In this document: one piece after another, positions 24,003 to 34,630 of the stretch
Layout: every line of letters begins with the position of its first letter
How positions within the stretch are numbered: the first letter of the stretch is position 1
Assembly (NCBI GenBank): GCA_003612625.1
Contig: RAZJ01000002.1
Coordinates: 124,001 to 188,000, forward strand
DNA length: 64,000 nucleotides
Origin: a bacterium 1XD42-1
GTDB taxonomy: Bacteria; Bacillota; Clostridia; Oscillospirales; Ruminococcaceae
Direction of reading: 5' to 3'
The notes under the pieces: model-generated
Seen by the model: the letters and a program-made list of their open reading frames with translations, nothing else
Databases searched by the model: none
What the model was told of the DNA's origin: nothing
Program-made: the position numbers and the translations under genes

Positions 24003-25442
24003 ATGGCAGAAAATAACAAAAAAATGGTAGAAGCGATTACATCTATGGATGAAGATTTCGCGAAATGGTATACGGATGTGGTCAAAAAGGCGGATTTAGT
24101 GGATTATTCCTGTGTGCGGGGCTGCATGGTGATCCGGCCATATGGCTACGCCATTTGGGAAAACGTTCAGCATATATTGGACCAGCGCTTTAAAGAAACA
24201 GGCCATGAAAATGTATATATGCCATTGTTTATTCCGGAAAGCTTATTGCAAAAAGAAAAAGATCATGTAGAAGGCTTTGCACCGGAAGTAGCCTGGGTAA
24301 CTCATGGCGGAAGTGAAAAATTAACAGAACGGTTATGTGTACGGCCTACCTCTGAAACTTTGTTCTGTGAACATTATGCAAAAGTTATTACTTCTTACCG
24401 GGATTTACCAAAACTGTATAACCAGTGGTGCAGTGTAGTGCGCTGGGAAAAAACAACCCGTCCATTTTTACGGACTTGTGAATTTTTATGGCAGGAAGGC
24501 CATACCATGCACGAAACCGCCCAGGAAGCAACGGAAGAAACAGAACGGATGTTAAATGTATATGCGGATTTTTGTGAGCAGGCTTTGGCAATCCCTGTAA
24601 CGAAAGGCCGCAAAACAAAAAAAGAACAGTTTGCAGGTGCGGAAGCCACTTATACCATAGAAGCTATGATGCATGACGGCAAAGCCTTGCAGTCCGGCAC
24701 ATCCCATTATTTTGGGGACGGTTTTGCAAAAGCCTTTGATATCACCTTTACCAACCGGGAAAATAAACCCCAATACCCTCATCAGACTTCCTGGGGCTTA
24801 TCCACCCGCATCATCGGCGCTATCATTATGACACATGGGGATAATGATGGACTGGTATTGCCCCCAGCCGTTGCGCCAATCCAAGTTATTGTTCTGCCAA
24901 TCGCCCAGCATAAACCAGGGGTACTGGACAAAGCCGCAGAAATTACAGAACGCTTGAAAAAAGTTTGCCGGGCAAAAATGGATGGCAGCGACCAAAGTGC
25001 AGGCTGGAAATTTGCCGAATATGAAATGAAGGGCGTGCCCCTGCGTTTGGAAATCGGCCCAAGGGATATAGAAGCCAATCAATGCGTTTTGGTACGCCGT
25101 GATAACCGGGAAAAAACAGTGGTTTCTCTGGATGAGCTGGAAACCCGTATTCCGGAGCTGCTGCAAACAGTCCATGACGGATTGTATCAAAAAGCTTTGA
25201 AAAATTTACAGGCCAGAACATGGAGTGCATCCTCCTTTGAAGAATTAAAAACCTTAGCCGCAGAAAAAAGTGGGTTCTATAAAACCATGTGGTGCGGGGA
25301 TGAAGCCTGCGAGCTGCGGGTAAAAGAGGAAGCAGGCTTAACCAGCCGGTGCATGCCTTTTGAGCAGGAACACATTGGTGATGTATGCCCCATCTGCGGG
25401 AAACCAGCAAAAACTATGATCATTTGGGGCCGGGCATATTAA
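24003..25442 (+). CDS. proS: Prolyl-tRNA synthetase (eukaryote/archaea-like short form)
   Basis: A 479-residue class II synthetase of the form without the large editing insertion. Motif 2 is in [22 protein letters not shown], the proline pocket in LRPTSE-like VRPTSETLF, and motif 3 in [14 protein letters not shown] region. The C-terminal zinc-like domain carries CGDEAC and CPICGK and ends in the aromatic AY typical of this group. It charges tRNA-Pro. AAAGGAG precedes the ATG by about 12 bases. It is monocistronic and lies directly before the S10 operon. Confidence 0.95.
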   Translation: MAENNKKMVEAITSMDEDFAKWYTDVVKKADLVDYSCVRGCMVIRPYGYAIWENVQHILDQRFKETGHENVYMPLFIPESLLQKEKDHVEGFAPEVAWVTHGGSEKLTERLCVRPTSETLFCEHYAKVITSYRDLPKLYNQWCSVVRWEKTTRPFLRTCEFLWQEGHTMHETAQEATEETERMLNVYADFCEQALAIPVTKGRKTKKEQFAGAEATYTIEAMMHDGKALQSGTSHYFGDGFAKAFDITFTNRENKPQYPHQTSWGLSTRIIGAIIMTHGDNDGLVLPPAVAPIQVIVLPIAQHKPGVLDKAAEITERLKKVCRAKMDGSDQSAGWKFAEYEMKGVPLRLEIGPRDIEANQCVLVRRDNREKTVVSLDELETRIPELLQTVHDGLYQKALKNLQARTWSASSFEELKTLAAEKSGFYKTMWCGDEACELRVKEEAGLTSRCMPFEQEHIGDVCPICGKPAKTMIIWGRAY

Positions 25443-25450
25443 GAGCCGTT

Positions 25451-25554
25451 GGTTTGGCGGAGCTGCGGTTAAAATCGCTGTCCTCCATGGGGATAAAAAA
25501 TATTTGTGAAATCTTACGAAAAAATTTAAAAAAATACTTGCAATCCGCCAAACC
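25451..25554. repeat. 11-bp inverted repeat flanking into the rpsJ promoter
   Basis: ggtttggcgga (25451-25461, nine bases after the proS stop) is the exact reverse complement of tccgccaaacc (25544-25554), which fills the first 11 bases of the rpsJ promoter spacer. The arms are 82 bases apart. They could be paired operator sites or a long RNA stem in proS read-through transcripts. Confidence 0.5.
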
Positions 25555-25566
25555 ATATGGTATTAT
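25538..25566 (+). promoter_or_regulatory. Promoter of the S10 ribosomal operon
   Basis: TTGCAA and TATTAT are 17 bases apart. The start would be near 25573, leaving an unusually long leader of about 290 bases before rpsJ. Confidence 0.6.
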
Positions 25567-25572
25567 AATCAA

Positions 25573-25776
25573 GCGTGACTGCAATAGATATGCGATGATG
25601 CGGGAGGTGGCCGTCCAGAGAGACGGGGAATTTCCGCGGAGTATGTCCGATTTAAAACCGGGCGGCTTTCATACTGAAATGATTACGGCAGGGGAACTTT
25701 CGAAAGGGAAGATCTCCCAAAGGATTCTTGCGGTATAAAAGTCCGGTGAAACTTGTAAAGGTTTACCGGATTTTTT
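25573..25776 (+). ncRNA. Structured leader RNA with attenuator ahead of rpsJ
   Basis: About 200 bases ending in an intrinsic terminator. Visible helices are ccgtc/gacgg (near 25610-25625), agtatg/catact (near 25639-25676) and the terminator itself. It has no ORF with a credible ribosome site. An r-protein or elongation-linked attenuation control of the whole ribosomal operon is the natural reading. I could not match it to a named riboswitch or known r-protein leader. Confidence 0.5.
25742..25776 (+). terminator. Intrinsic terminator (attenuator) inside the rpsJ leader
   Basis: tccggtgaaac pairs with gtttaccgga (one bulged G), followed by T6. It lies 90 bases before the rpsJ start and must be read through for ribosomal gene expression. 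Confidence 0.75.
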
Positions 25777-25865
25777 GTATGCAGTGGCCTGGAACACCCG
25801 GAAGGGTGTGCAGTATTTCAGATATAGAGCGTCGTCAAGAAAAATTCTCAGGGAGGCGATGTTTC

Positions 25866-26177
25866 ATGGCAGTCAAAGAAAAAATCAGAATCCGGCTCAA
25901 AGGATATGACCATCAGTTGGTGGATACATCAGCGGAAAAAATTGTGGAAACAGCAAAGCGCACTGGCGCAAGGGTTTCCGGTCCGATTCCGCTGCCCACC
26001 GAAAAAGAAATCGTGACCATTCTCCGGGCAGTCCACAAATATAAGGACAGCCGCGAGCAGTTCGAAATGAGAACCCATAAACGTCTCATTGATATCCTGC
26101 GCCCCTCCAACAAAACTGTTGAGGCGCTGACAGGACTGGAGCTTCCCGCAGGCGTGGAGATTGAAATTAAACTCTAA
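25866..26177 (+). CDS. rpsJ: 30S ribosomal protein S10
   Basis: A 103-residue protein ([40 protein letters not shown]) of the 30S head, also the NusE antitermination factor. The ATG of MAVKEKIRI was chosen by GGGAGGCGA seven bases upstream; the frame is open further back but without support. First gene of the S10 operon, followed by a 95-base gap holding two GC-rich inverted repeats before rplC. Confidence 0.96.
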   Translation: MAVKEKIRIRLKGYDHQLVDTSAEKIVETAKRTGARVSGPIPLPTEKEIVTILRAVHKYKDSREQFEMRTHKRLIDILRPSNKTVEALTGLELPAGVEIEIKL

Positions 26178-26272
26178 TCCCCACAGGACGCGGGAGCGGC
26201 GCATAAGCGCGCCGGGTCAAGTTGGCTTTGGAAAACAGGCCAACCAATAACCTTTAGGAGGTAAAAAAAGGT

Positions 26273-26905
26273 ATGCAAAAGTGCATCGTAGGCAAAAAGA
26301 TCGGCATGACCCAGCTTTTTGACGAAGCAGGCCGGGTAATCCCAGTGACCGTTATTGAAGCTGGCCCTTGTGTTGTCGTCCAGAAGAAGACAACCGAAAA
26401 CGACGGCTATGAAGCCGTGCAGCTCGGTTTTGGAGAGATCAGCGACAAGGCCGTCAATAAACCCCGGAAAGGCCATTTTGCAAAAGCAGATGTAGCCGTA
26501 AAACGGGAACTGCGGGAATTCCGCCTGGCTGACTGTTCCGGCTTGAACGTAGGCGATATTATTAAAGCGGATACGTTTGCCGTAGGGGATGCCGTAGACG
26601 TAGTAGGCACATCCAAAGGAAAAGGGTATGCCGGTACCATTAAACGTTATAACTTCGGACGTCTGAAAGAAACCCATGGTTCCGGCCCGGTGGCCCGCCA
26701 TCAAGGTTCTTTAGGCCCTTGTTCCGACCCTTCCCGGGTATTCAAAGGCAAGAAACTGCCTGGCCATTTAGGTGCGGAACGTGTTACAGTCCAAAACCTG
26801 CAAGTGGTCAAAATTGATGTAGAAAACAATCTCATCGCAATCAAAGGGGCAATCCCCGGCGCTAAAGGCGGCGTGGTTACCATCTGCGACAGCGTGAAGG
26901 CGTAA
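26273..26905 (+). CDS. rplC: 50S ribosomal protein L3
   Basis: 210 residues, starting [20 protein letters not shown]. It has the conserved loop region [20 protein letters not shown], which reaches the peptidyl-transferase area. AGGAGGT precedes the start. The 95-base gap to rpsJ contains gttggc...gccaac and ggcgcataagcgcgcc stems. Confidence 0.97.
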   Translation: MQKCIVGKKIGMTQLFDEAGRVIPVTVIEAGPCVVVQKKTTENDGYEAVQLGFGEISDKAVNKPRKGHFAKADVAVKRELREFRLADCSGLNVGDIIKADTFAVGDAVDVVGTSKGKGYAGTIKRYNFGRLKETHGSGPVARHQGSLGPCSDPSRVFKGKKLPGHLGAERVTVQNLQVVKIDVENNLIAIKGAIPGAKGGVVTICDSVKA

Positions 26906-26925
26906 AGGAAAGGAGGATACGCATT

Positions 26926-27549
26926 ATGCCAAAGGTTACAGTTTATAATATGGCCGGCAGCAATGTGGGGGAAATCGAGCTTTCTGAAGCCATTTTCGGC
27001 ATTGAGCCCAACGCATCCGCAGTGCATCAGGCTGTTGTAAATTATCTGGCCAATCAGCGCCAGGGCACACAGTCCACCCTGACCCGTTCGGAAGTCCGCG
27101 GCGGCGGGCGCAAACCCTGGAGGCAGAAAGGCACTGGCCATGCCCGTCAAGGTTCCATCCGTGCGCCTCAGTGGAGGAAGGGCGGTATTGCCTTAGGGCC
27201 TAAGCCCCGGGATTACAGCTACTCCCTCAATAAGAAAGTCAAACGGCTGGCTTTGAAATCCGTGCTTTCCGATAAAGTAAAAACTGCTGATCTGATTGTC
27301 GTGGACAATATTTCCGTAGACGGTTTCAAAACCAAAACCATGGTGAATATGCTGGATGCGTTAGGCGCTCAAAAGAAAGCCTTAATCGTAATGCCTGAGA
27401 AAAATGAACAGGTCATTAAAAGTGCAGCCAATATTCCCGGTGTCAAAACAGCACTGGTCAACACCATCAATGTTTATGACATTATCAATGCCGATAAATT
27501 CATTGTGGCAAAAGATGCCATTGCGAAACTGGAGGAGGTGTACGCATAA
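26926..27549 (+). CDS. rplD: 50S ribosomal protein L4
   Basis: 207 residues with the basic exit-tunnel loop [19 protein letters not shown] (about 64-82). L4 is the feedback regulator of the S10 operon in E. coli; whether it acts on the leader here is open. Its stop overlaps the rplW start by one base (TAATG). Confidence 0.97.
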   Translation: MPKVTVYNMAGSNVGEIELSEAIFGIEPNASAVHQAVVNYLANQRQGTQSTLTRSEVRGGGRKPWRQKGTGHARQGSIRAPQWRKGGIALGPKPRDYSYSLNKKVKRLALKSVLSDKVKTADLIVVDNISVDGFKTKTMVNMLDALGAQKKALIVMPEKNEQVIKSAANIPGVKTALVNTINVYDIINADKFIVAKDAIAKLEEVYA

Positions 27550-27845
27550 TGAAAGCTCCACAGGACATTATCCTTCGGCCGGTGATTTCCGAAAAGTCCA
27601 TCCAAGGCGTACAGATGAAAAAGTACACTTTCCGGGTAGCGAAGGACGCCAATAAAATTGAGATTGGGAAAGCTGTTGAAAGCCTGTTCCCCGGCACAAA
27701 GGTTGAAAAAGTCAATACTTTGAACTGCCGCGGTCGCTTCAAGAGAATGGGCCGGAACGCAGGCTTTACCCCGTCTTATAAAAAAGCAATAGTCACTCTG
27801 GCAGAGGACAGCAAGACCATTGAATTCTTTGATTCCATGCTGTAA
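27549..27845 (+). CDS. rplW: 50S ribosomal protein L23
   Basis: 98 residues ([40 protein letters not shown]). It sits at the tunnel exit and docks trigger factor and SRP. Coupled to rplD by the TAATG overlap. Confidence 0.96.
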   Translation: MKAPQDIILRPVISEKSIQGVQMKKYTFRVAKDANKIEIGKAVESLFPGTKVEKVNTLNCRGRFKRMGRNAGFTPSYKKAIVTLAEDSKTIEFFDSML

Positions 27846-27916
27846 CAGCTGCTTCACAGTCAGGGATTTTTGTATGGGGTTCTCCACCCCGCCAACTTTA
27901 TGAGGAGAGTGAAACC

Positions 27917-28750
27917 ATGGCGATAAAGAGCTTTAAGCCGACAACCCCTTCCCGCCGCCAGATGACGGTAACGGATTACAGCGGGCTGTCGAAAGTTGCT
28001 CCGGAAAAGAGCCTTCTGGCACCGCTGAAAAAGCACTCCGGACGCAACAGCTACGGAAGGATTACCGTCCGCCACCGCGGCGGCGGCAACCGCAGAAAAT
28101 ACCGTATTATTGATTTTAAACGCGATAAGCAGGGAATGGCAGCGGAAGTGCTCACATTGGAATATGATCCCAACCGCAGCGCCCACATCGCTTTAGTCCA
28201 ATATGAAGACGCTGAAAAACGTTATATCATTGCCCCCAACGGCTTGAAAGTCGGGGATATTGTTACAGCAGGCCCAACGGCTGACATTAAAACAGGCAAT
28301 GCCCTGCCAATGGCAAATATCCCAACCGGTACTTTCATCCACAACATTGAACTGTACCCCGGCAAAGGCGCCCAGCTGGCACGTTCCGCCGGCGTTATGG
28401 CCCAGTTGATGGCAAAAGAAAATGGTTATGCTTTAGTACGTCTGCCCTCCGGCGAGCTGCGCAACATTCCGGAACAGTGTATCGCAACCATTGGCCAGGT
28501 AGGCAACATTGATTATGAAAACGTCAATTACGGCAAAGCTGGCCGCCGCCGCCATATGGGCTGGCGCCCGACTGTACGCGGTTCCGTAATGAACCCCTGT
28601 GACCACCCCCACGGCGGCGGCGAAGGCAAAAGCCCTGTTGGCCGTCCAGGACCGGTTACTCCCTGGGGCAAGCCTGCTCTGGGCTACAAAACCCGTGCAA
28701 AACACAACCGTTCTGATAAATTTATCGTGAAACGGCGCAACGCCAAGTAA
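27917..28750 (+). CDS. rplB: 50S ribosomal protein L2
   Basis: 277 residues. [19 protein letters not shown] opens the protein, with [20 protein letters not shown] and the C-terminal [19 protein letters not shown] carrying the conserved histidine important for peptidyl transfer. GAGGAGAG precedes the ATG. Confidence 0.97.
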   Translation: MAIKSFKPTTPSRRQMTVTDYSGLSKVAPEKSLLAPLKKHSGRNSYGRITVRHRGGGNRRKYRIIDFKRDKQGMAAEVLTLEYDPNRSAHIALVQYEDAEKRYIIAPNGLKVGDIVTAGPTADIKTGNALPMANIPTGTFIHNIELYPGKGAQLARSAGVMAQLMAKENGYALVRLPSGELRNIPEQCIATIGQVGNIDYENVNYGKAGRRRHMGWRPTVRGSVMNPCDHPHGGGEGKSPVGRPGPVTPWGKPALGYKTRAKHNRSDKFIVKRRNAK

Positions 28751-28775
28751 GACGGGCTGAAAGGAGGAAATCAGT

Positions 28776-29051
28776 TTGGGCAGAAGTGTGAAAAAAGGAC
28801 CTTATGTACAGCCCGTTTTGCTTGCAAGGGTCCGCAAGATGAACGAAAGCGGGGAGAAAAAACAGGTTCTGAAAACTTGGAGCCGTGCTTCCACCATCTT
28901 CCCGGATTTCGTAGGCCATACATTCGCCGTACATGACGGGCGCAAGCATGTGCCGGTTTATGTTACCGAAGATATGGTAGGCCATAAGTTAGGAGAATTT
29001 GCTCCTACCAGGACGTACCGCGGTCATGCGGGCGCCAAGAAAACAAAATAA
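28776..29051 (+). CDS. rpsS: 30S ribosomal protein S19
   Basis: 91 residues ([40 protein letters not shown]). The start codon is TTG with AAAGGAGGAAAT upstream. It partners S13 at the 30S head. Confidence 0.96.
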   Translation: MGRSVKKGPYVQPVLLARVRKMNESGEKKQVLKTWSRASTIFPDFVGHTFAVHDGRKHVPVYVTEDMVGHKLGEFAPTRTYRGHAGAKKTK

Positions 29052-29076
29052 ATCGGGGCCGGAAGGAGGAACCACA

Positions 29077-29412
29077 ATGGAAGCAAAAGCTTCGTTGAGA
29101 CATGCCCGGATCGCGCCCCGTAAGGTGCAGATCGTGCTGGATCTCATCAGAAATAAGCCTGCCGATCAGGCATTGGCAATTTTGCAGCATACGCCCAAAG
29201 CGGCCAGCGAACCGCTGAGCAAGCTGCTGAAATCGGCCGTGGCAAATGCGGAGAATAATTTCGGTTTGAGCAGGGATAACCTGTATGTATCCGAATGCTT
29301 CGTAACCCCCGGCCCGACCATGAAACGCATCCGCCCCCGCGCGCAAGGCAGGGCGTTCCGCGTTCTCAAGCGGTCTTCTCATGTTTTCATTACCGTTGCC
29401 GAACGGGAATAA
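29077..29412 (+). CDS. rplV: 50S ribosomal protein L22
   Basis: 111 residues (KASLRHARIAPRKVQIVLDL, RPRAQGRAFRVLKRSSHVFI). Its beta-hairpin lines the exit tunnel. The start was set by GGAAGGAGGAACC; the frame is open into the end of rpsS but unsupported there. Confidence 0.96.
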   Translation: MEAKASLRHARIAPRKVQIVLDLIRNKPADQALAILQHTPKAASEPLSKLLKSAVANAENNFGLSRDNLYVSECFVTPGPTMKRIRPRAQGRAFRVLKRSSHVFITVAERE

Positions 29413-29433
29413 GCCGAAAAGAGGAGGTAAACT

Positions 29434-30126
29434 ATGGGCCAGAAGGTTAATCCGCATGGTCTTCGGGTGGGAGTCATTAAAGATTGGGATTCCCGCTGGT
29501 TTGCCAAGGACGCCGCTTTCGGCGATATCCTGGTCGAAGACTATAAAGTACGCAGATTCTTAAAGAAAACCCTATATGATGCAGGCGTTCCCCGCATTGA
29601 AATTGAACGGGACGCCACAAAAGTCCGGATCCATGTCCATTGCGCCCGTCCGGGCATCGTGATCGGTAAAGGCGGCGAAGCTATTGAGCGTGTCCGCCAG
29701 CAGGTCGATAAAATGATCAACAAGGACAAAGATCAGGCTGATAAAAAACAGGTCTTTATCAACGTGATAGAGATTAAACAGCCGGATAAAAATGCCCAGC
29801 TGGTTGCCGAAAGCATCGCACAGCAGCTGGTTGCCCGTGTAGGCTTCCGCCGCGCCATGAAGCAGGCCATCGGCCGCGCCATGCGCTTAGGGGCAAAAGG
29901 CATTAAAGTAGCTGTTTCAGGCCGTTTGGGCGGCGCGGAAATCGCCCGCAGCGAGCATTATCATGAAGGGACAATCCCCCTGCAAACCATCCGCGCCGAT
30001 ATTGATTACGGCTTCGCGGAAGCCGATACCACTTACGGCAAAATCGGCGTAAAGGTTTGGATCTATGCCGGTGAAGTGCTGGGCGATGCCAAGCGTTCCG
30101 CCGGGAAGGAAGGAGGCAAACAGTAA
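29434..30126 (+). CDS. rpsC: 30S ribosomal protein S3
   Basis: 230 residues with the KH domain [20 protein letters not shown] and C-terminal [19 protein letters not shown]. It lies at the mRNA entry of the 30S subunit. Stop and rplP start overlap by one base. Confidence 0.97.
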   Translation: MGQKVNPHGLRVGVIKDWDSRWFAKDAAFGDILVEDYKVRRFLKKTLYDAGVPRIEIERDATKVRIHVHCARPGIVIGKGGEAIERVRQQVDKMINKDKDQADKKQVFINVIEIKQPDKNAQLVAESIAQQLVARVGFRRAMKQAIGRAMRLGAKGIKVAVSGRLGGAEIARSEHYHEGTIPLQTIRADIDYGFAEADTTYGKIGVKVWIYAGEVLGDAKRSAGKEGGKQ

Positions 30127-30560
30127 TGCTTCTGCCGAAAAGAGTAAAATACCGCCGGGTTCACCGGGGCCGCATGAAAGGCACTGCAACCCGGGGCAAT
30201 ACAGTCACTTACGGGGATTACGGGTTGCAAGCCCTGGAGCCAGCCTGGATCACCTCCAACCAAATCGAAGCTGCCCGTATCGCAATGACCCGTTATATCA
30301 AACGTGGCGGCCAGGTATGGATCAAAATTTTCCCGGATAAGCCCATTACAGAAAAACCCGCTGAAACCCGCATGGGTTCCGGTAAAGGCAGCCCGGAATA
30401 CTGGGTAGCCGTTGTAAAGCCGGGCCGGGTTATGTTTGAAATCGGCGGCGTGCCGGAGAACCTGGCACGGGAAGCCATGCGTCTGGCTGCCCATAAGCTG
30501 CCGGTAAAATGCAAATTCATCGCCAAAAATACAGAGGAAAAGGGGAGTGAAGAAGAATGA
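30126..30560 (+). CDS. rplP: 50S ribosomal protein L16
   Basis: 144 residues ([40 protein letters not shown]). It helps position tRNA in the A site. Overlaps rpmC by four bases. Confidence 0.96.
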   Translation: MLLPKRVKYRRVHRGRMKGTATRGNTVTYGDYGLQALEPAWITSNQIEAARIAMTRYIKRGGQVWIKIFPDKPITEKPAETRMGSGKGSPEYWVAVVKPGRVMFEIGGVPENLAREAMRLAAHKLPVKCKFIAKNTEEKGSEEE

Positions 30561-30757
30561 AAGCCAAGGAAATCAGGGAACTGACCGCCAAAGAGCTGAC
30601 CGATAAGCTGGCGGACCTTAAAGCCGAGCTTTTCAACCTTCGCTTCCAGCACGCCATTAACCAGCTCGAAAACCCGATGCGCCTGAACCTGGTCAAAAAA
30701 GACATTGCCAGAGTGAAGACACAGATACGCGCCAACGAGCTGAAGGATGCGCAGTAA
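30557..30757 (+). CDS. rpmC: 50S ribosomal protein L29
   Basis: 66 residues, two helices: [20 protein letters not shown] and [20 protein letters not shown]. Located at the tunnel exit near L23. It overlaps the end of rplP. Confidence 0.95.
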   Translation: MKAKEIRELTAKELTDKLADLKAELFNLRFQHAINQLENPMRLNLVKKDIARVKTQIRANELKDAQ

Positions 30758-30776
30758 GCGGAAGGGAGGAAACGGC

Positions 30777-31037
30777 ATGAGCGAAACAAGGAATTTAAGA
30801 AAAGCCCGTGTGGGCACCGTTGTCAGCGATAAAATGGATAAAACCGTTGTGGTGGCAATCCGGGATAATGTCAAACACCCCCTTTACAAAAAAATCATCA
30901 AACGCACAGTGAAACTGAAAGCCCATGATGAAAAGAATGAGTGCGGCATTGGCGATACCGTAGAGATTATGGAAACCCGTCCCTTGTCCAAAGACAAGCA
31001 CTGGAGAGTAACCCATATCATTACAAAAGCAAAATAA
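30777..31037 (+). CDS. rpsQ: 30S ribosomal protein S17
   Basis: 86 residues ([40 protein letters not shown]). The start at MSETRNLRK follows GGAAGGGAGG; an earlier in-frame ATG in the end of rpmC was not used. Confidence 0.95.
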   Translation: MSETRNLRKARVGTVVSDKMDKTVVVAIRDNVKHPLYKKIIKRTVKLKAHDEKNECGIGDTVEIMETRPLSKDKHWRVTHIITKAK

Positions 31038-31084
31038 TACCGTTTTTTTGATAGAGATGATCCAACCGAAAGGAGGAACGCGCT

Positions 31085-31453
31085 GTGATACAGATGCAGA
31101 CCTATTTGAAGGTCGCTGACAACACCGGCGCCAAGGAGCTTATGTGCATCCGGGTGCTGGGCGGTTCCCGCCGCCGTTATGCCAATATCGGCGATGTGAT
31201 CGTGGCATCCGTAAAAAAAGCTGCGCCAGGCGGCCAGGTTAAAAAAGGCGACGTTGTAAAAGCAGTGATCGTCCGTTCCGCTAAGGGTGTGCGCCGGGAA
31301 GACGGCACTTACATCCGCTTTGACGAGAACGCCGCGGTCATTATCAGGGAAGATAAAAATCCAAGAGGTACCCGTATCTTTGGACCAGTAGCCAGGGAAC
31401 TGCGGGAAAAGGAATACCTCAAGATTTTAAGCCTCGCTCCCGAGGTACTGTAA
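31085..31453 (+). CDS. rplN: 50S ribosomal protein L14
   Basis: 122 residues ([20 protein letters not shown]). The GTG start fits the normal L14 N-terminus (MIQ-QT) and follows AAAGGAGGAACG. It contacts the 30S subunit. Confidence 0.96.
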   Translation: MIQMQTYLKVADNTGAKELMCIRVLGGSRRRYANIGDVIVASVKKAAPGGQVKKGDVVKAVIVRSAKGVRREDGTYIRFDENAAVIIREDKNPRGTRIFGPVARELREKEYLKILSLAPEVL

Positions 31454-31469
31454 TGGAGGTGCTCAAACA

Positions 31470-31793
31470 GTGAATAAACTTCACGTCAAAACGGGCGATA
31501 CAGTAGTTGTCCTGTCCGGCAAGGACAGAGGCAAACAGGGCAAGGTTCTTGAGGTTTCCCCAAAAGAGGGCAAAGTCATTGTGGAAGGTCTGAACATGGT
31601 GACCAAACACGTGAAGCCTCGCCGGGCAGGGGAACAGGGCGGCATTGTAAAAGCCGAAGGCCCTCTGTATGCCTGCAAGGTCCAGGTTGTATGCCCCAAA
31701 TGCGGCAAACCTACAAGGATCGGCCATAAGATCCTGGAAGACGGGAAAAAAGTCCGTGTATGTAAAAAATCAGGCTGCGGCGCAACTTTGTAA
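31470..31793 (+). CDS. rplX: 50S ribosomal protein L24
   Basis: 107 residues with a KOW motif ([20 protein letters not shown]) and a C-terminal zinc-like [13 protein letters not shown] start. An early assembly initiator of the 50S subunit. Confidence 0.95.
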   Translation: MNKLHVKTGDTVVVLSGKDRGKQGKVLEVSPKEGKVIVEGLNMVTKHVKPRRAGEQGGIVKAEGPLYACKVQVVCPKCGKPTRIGHKILEDGKKVRVCKKSGCGATL

Positions 31794-31808
31794 GGGAGGA
31801 GGAGAACC

Positions 31809-32348
31809 ATGGCAAGAATGAAAGAGCAGTACAAGAGCGATATTGCTCCTGCACTGATGAAAAAATTCAATTATAAATCTGTCATGCAGATCCCCAAGCT
31901 TGACAAAGTAGTCATTAACGTAGGCTGCGGGGAAGCACGTGACAACCCGAAAATGATTGATGCAATTATGGGCGACCTGGCCAAGATTACCGGCCAGAAA
32001 GCCGTTGTATGCAAAGCAAAAAAGAGCGTGGCAAACTTCAAGCTGCGGGAAGGCATGAATATCGGCGCAAAGGTTACCCTGCGGGGCGACCGGATGTATG
32101 AATTCGTAGACCGCCTGTTCAGCGTGGCACTGCCCCGTGTCCGGGACTTCCGCGGAATCAACCCCAATGGCTTTGACGGCCGGGGCAACTATAATATGGG
32201 CATTCGTGAACAGCTCATTTTCCCGGAAATCGAATATGATAAAATCGATAAAGTCAGAGGCATGGATATTTGCTTTGTCACTACCGCAAAAACCGATGAA
32301 GAGGGCCGGGAGCTGCTGACGCTCTTGGGCGCCCCGTTCGCGAAGTAA
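31809..32348 (+). CDS. rplE: 50S ribosomal protein L5
   Basis: 179 residues ([60 protein letters not shown]). It binds 5S rRNA. Confidence 0.96.
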   Translation: MARMKEQYKSDIAPALMKKFNYKSVMQIPKLDKVVINVGCGEARDNPKMIDAIMGDLAKITGQKAVVCKAKKSVANFKLREGMNIGAKVTLRGDRMYEFVDRLFSVALPRVRDFRGINPNGFDGRGNYNMGIREQLIFPEIEYDKIDKVRGMDICFVTTAKTDEEGRELLTLLGAPFAK

Positions 32349-32361
32349 GGAGGAAGATCTT

Positions 32362-32547
32362 TTGGCTAAGACATCCATGAAAGTGAAACAGTCCCGGCCG
32401 GCAAAGTTCTCCACGCGGGCGTACACCCGCTGCAAAATCTGCGGCAGGCCCCACGCTTATCTGCGCAAATTCGGCATCTGCCGTATTTGCTTCCGGGAAC
32501 TGGCTTATAAAGGGCAGATCCCCGGCGTGAAGAAAGCAAGCTGGTAA
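32362..32547 (+). CDS. rpsN: 30S ribosomal protein S14, zinc-binding type
   Basis: 61 residues with two CxxC pairs (CKIC at 24-27, CRIC at 40-43) that hold zinc. TTG start after AAGGAGGAAG. The zinc form is the usual single copy in Clostridia. Confidence 0.95.
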   Translation: MAKTSMKVKQSRPAKFSTRAYTRCKICGRPHAYLRKFGICRICFRELAYKGQIPGVKKASW

Positions 32548-32578
32548 AGACAAAGCTGAGCAAAAGGAGGTTGACGGC

Positions 32579-32977
32579 ATGCATATCACCGATACCATCG
32601 CTGACATGCTGACCCGTATCAGAAATGCCAACAGCGCAAAACATGATACGGTCGAGATCCCCGCTTCCAACATGAAGAAAGCCATCGCTCAGATTTTGTT
32701 GGATGAGGGATATATTAAAAGCTTCACCGTCACGGAAGACGGTAAACAGGGAGTCATTAAAGTGGCTCTGAAATATGGGCAGGGCAAAGCTCCCGTTATC
32801 CAGGGGCTGCGCAGGGTTTCCAAACCCGGCCTGCGGATCTACACCAACTGTGAGGATATGCCCCGGGTAATGAAGGGCCTTGGCACTGCCATCCTTTCCA
32901 CCAACCGCGGCGTAATGACTGACCGTCAGGCCCGTAAAGAGCACGTCGGCGGCGAAGTCCTCTTGTTCGTATGGTAA
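32579..32977 (+). CDS. rpsH: 30S ribosomal protein S8
   Basis: 132 residues ([29 protein letters not shown] end). S8 binds central 16S rRNA and represses the spc operon in E. coli. Confidence 0.96.
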   Translation: MHITDTIADMLTRIRNANSAKHDTVEIPASNMKKAIAQILLDEGYIKSFTVTEDGKQGVIKVALKYGQGKAPVIQGLRRVSKPGLRIYTNCEDMPRVMKGLGTAILSTNRGVMTDRQARKEHVGGEVLLFVW

Positions 32978-32990
32978 GGGGGGACGGCAG

Positions 32991-33536
32991 ATGAGCAGAA
33001 TTGGTAGAAAACCCATCCCTGTCCCGGCTGGCGTTGATGTAAAAATTGATGGCAGCACCGTTACAGTAAAAGGGCCCAAAGGGACTTTGACCCAGACTTT
33101 CCGTCCGGAAATCAAAATTGCCCTTGAGGGGAACGAAATCGTCGTAACCCGCCCCAATGATGAAAAAGCAGAAAGAAGCTTCCATGGTTTGACCCGTACT
33201 TTGATTGCCAATATGGTCCATGGCGTTACCAATGAGTTCACCAAGGAACTGGAAATCAATGGCGTTGGATACCGTGCCGCCAAACAGGGCAAACAACTGG
33301 TTATGACTTTGGGCTATTCCCACCAGGTCTTTATGGACGAAACAGAGGACATCAAAATTGACGTCCCTGCTCCCAATAAAATCATTATCCACGGCCCCGA
33401 CAAGCAGAAGGTCGGCCAGTTCGCGGCAGAAGTCCGTGAAAAACGGCCTCCGGAACCTTATAAGGGCAAAGGGATTAAATATGCCGGCGAAGTGATCATC
33501 CGCAAGGAAGGCAAAGCCGGTAAGGGCAAAAAATAA
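32991..33536 (+). CDS. rplF: 50S ribosomal protein L6
   Basis: 181 residues in two repeated domains ([40 protein letters not shown]). It lies near the factor-binding site. Confidence 0.96.
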   Translation: MSRIGRKPIPVPAGVDVKIDGSTVTVKGPKGTLTQTFRPEIKIALEGNEIVVTRPNDEKAERSFHGLTRTLIANMVHGVTNEFTKELEINGVGYRAAKQGKQLVMTLGYSHQVFMDETEDIKIDVPAPNKIIIHGPDKQKVGQFAAEVREKRPPEPYKGKGIKYAGEVIIRKEGKAGKGKK

Positions 33537-33554
33537 CGGAAGGAGTGTGTGAAC

Positions 33555-33914
33555 ATGGTAAGCAAACCTGATAAAAACATGGCGCGTCTGAAACGGCATG
33601 TCCGGGTCAGGGCAAAGATTAAGGGCACTGCTGAATGCCCCCGTCTTGATGTGTTCCGCTCCGCGAAGCATATCTATGCCCAGATTATTGACGATGAAAA
33701 AGGCGTAACCTTAGCGGCAGCCTCCTCTCTTGACAAAGGCTTTGAAGGGAGCGGCTCCAATAAGGAAGGAGCTAAAAAGGTGGGCCTGGCCATTGCGGAA
33801 AAAGCAGCCGGTAAAGGGATCACCGAGGTCGTATTTGACCGTGGCGGATATATTTACCATGGCCGTGTGAAGGAACTGGCTGAAGGCGCCCGCGAAGGCG
33901 GACTCAAATTCTAA
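33555..33914 (+). CDS. rplR: 50S ribosomal protein L18
   Basis: 119 residues ([40 protein letters not shown]). It binds 5S rRNA. ATG 33555 was chosen because GGAAGGAG is nine bases upstream; a GTG six bases earlier would be too close. Confidence 0.94.
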   Translation: MVSKPDKNMARLKRHVRVRAKIKGTAECPRLDVFRSAKHIYAQIIDDEKGVTLAAASSLDKGFEGSGSNKEGAKKVGLAIAEKAAGKGITEVVFDRGGYIYHGRVKELAEGAREGGLKF

Positions 33915-33930
33915 GAAGGAGGGATACTTT

Positions 33931-34431
33931 TTGGCTCTGATAGACGCAACGAAACTGGAACTGAAAGAACGTGTCGTAGCGATCAACCGCGTTTCTAAAA
34001 CGGTAAAGGGCGGCCGTATCTTCAAGTTTGCGGCTCTGGTGGTTGTCGGGGACGGCAACGGAACAGTGGGCTTCGGCTTGGGGAAAGCTGGCGAGGTTCC
34101 CGACGCAATCCGCAAAGGGATTGAGGACGCGAAAAAACATCTCCACAAGATCGCTTTGAAGGGGACAACAATCCCCCATGAAATCATCGGCGTATACGGC
34201 GCAGGCCGTGTCCTGATGAAACCGGCTCCGGAAGGTACTGGCGTTATCGCCGGCGGCCCGGTCCGTGCCGTATTGGAAACAGCGGGAATCCGGGACATCC
34301 GTACCAAATGCCTGCGCTCCAATAACCCATGCAATGTGGTAAGCGCAACCATCCAGGGCTTGTGCGCACTGCGCGACGCCGATATGGTAGCTGCTACCCG
34401 CGGCAAAAGCGTAAAAGAAATTTTAGGATAA
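33931..34431 (+). CDS. rpsE: 30S ribosomal protein S5
   Basis: 166 residues ([40 protein letters not shown]). TTG start after AAGGAGGG. Acts in decoding fidelity. Confidence 0.96.
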   Translation: MALIDATKLELKERVVAINRVSKTVKGGRIFKFAALVVVGDGNGTVGFGLGKAGEVPDAIRKGIEDAKKHLHKIALKGTTIPHEIIGVYGAGRVLMKPAPEGTGVIAGGPVRAVLETAGIRDIRTKCLRSNNPCNVVSATIQGLCALRDADMVAATRGKSVKEILG

Positions 34432-34444
34432 GGAGGCGGCGCAA

Positions 34445-34615
34445 ATGAAAATCAAACTGGTAAAAAGCCTTGCAGGAAAAACTGAAAAGCAAATTGCCGT
34501 CGCTGCATCCTTGGGCCTGCATCGGATCGGGGATGTAACCGAACAGCCCGATAACAATGCGACAAAGGGCAAAATTGCGAAACTTTCCCACCTCATCGAG
34601 GTTACTGAAGCATAA
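34445..34615 (+). CDS. rpmD: 50S ribosomal protein L30
   Basis: 56 residues starting MKIKLVKSLAGKTEKQIAVA with LGLHRIGDVTEQPDNNATKG, the regular L30 core. AAGGAGGCGG precedes the ATG. It lies in the usual place between rpsE and rplO. Confidence 0.95.
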   Translation: MKIKLVKSLAGKTEKQIAVAASLGLHRIGDVTEQPDNNATKGKIAKLSHLIEVTEA

Positions 34616-34630
34616 GCAAGGAGGGATAAA

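Noticed and set aside
25600-25640. gtccagagagacgggg in the rpsJ leader looks like the start of a T-box stem I
   Set aside because: The T-box sequence and its GGGTGG/CCGCG antiterminator are absent, and the downstream genes are ribosomal proteins.
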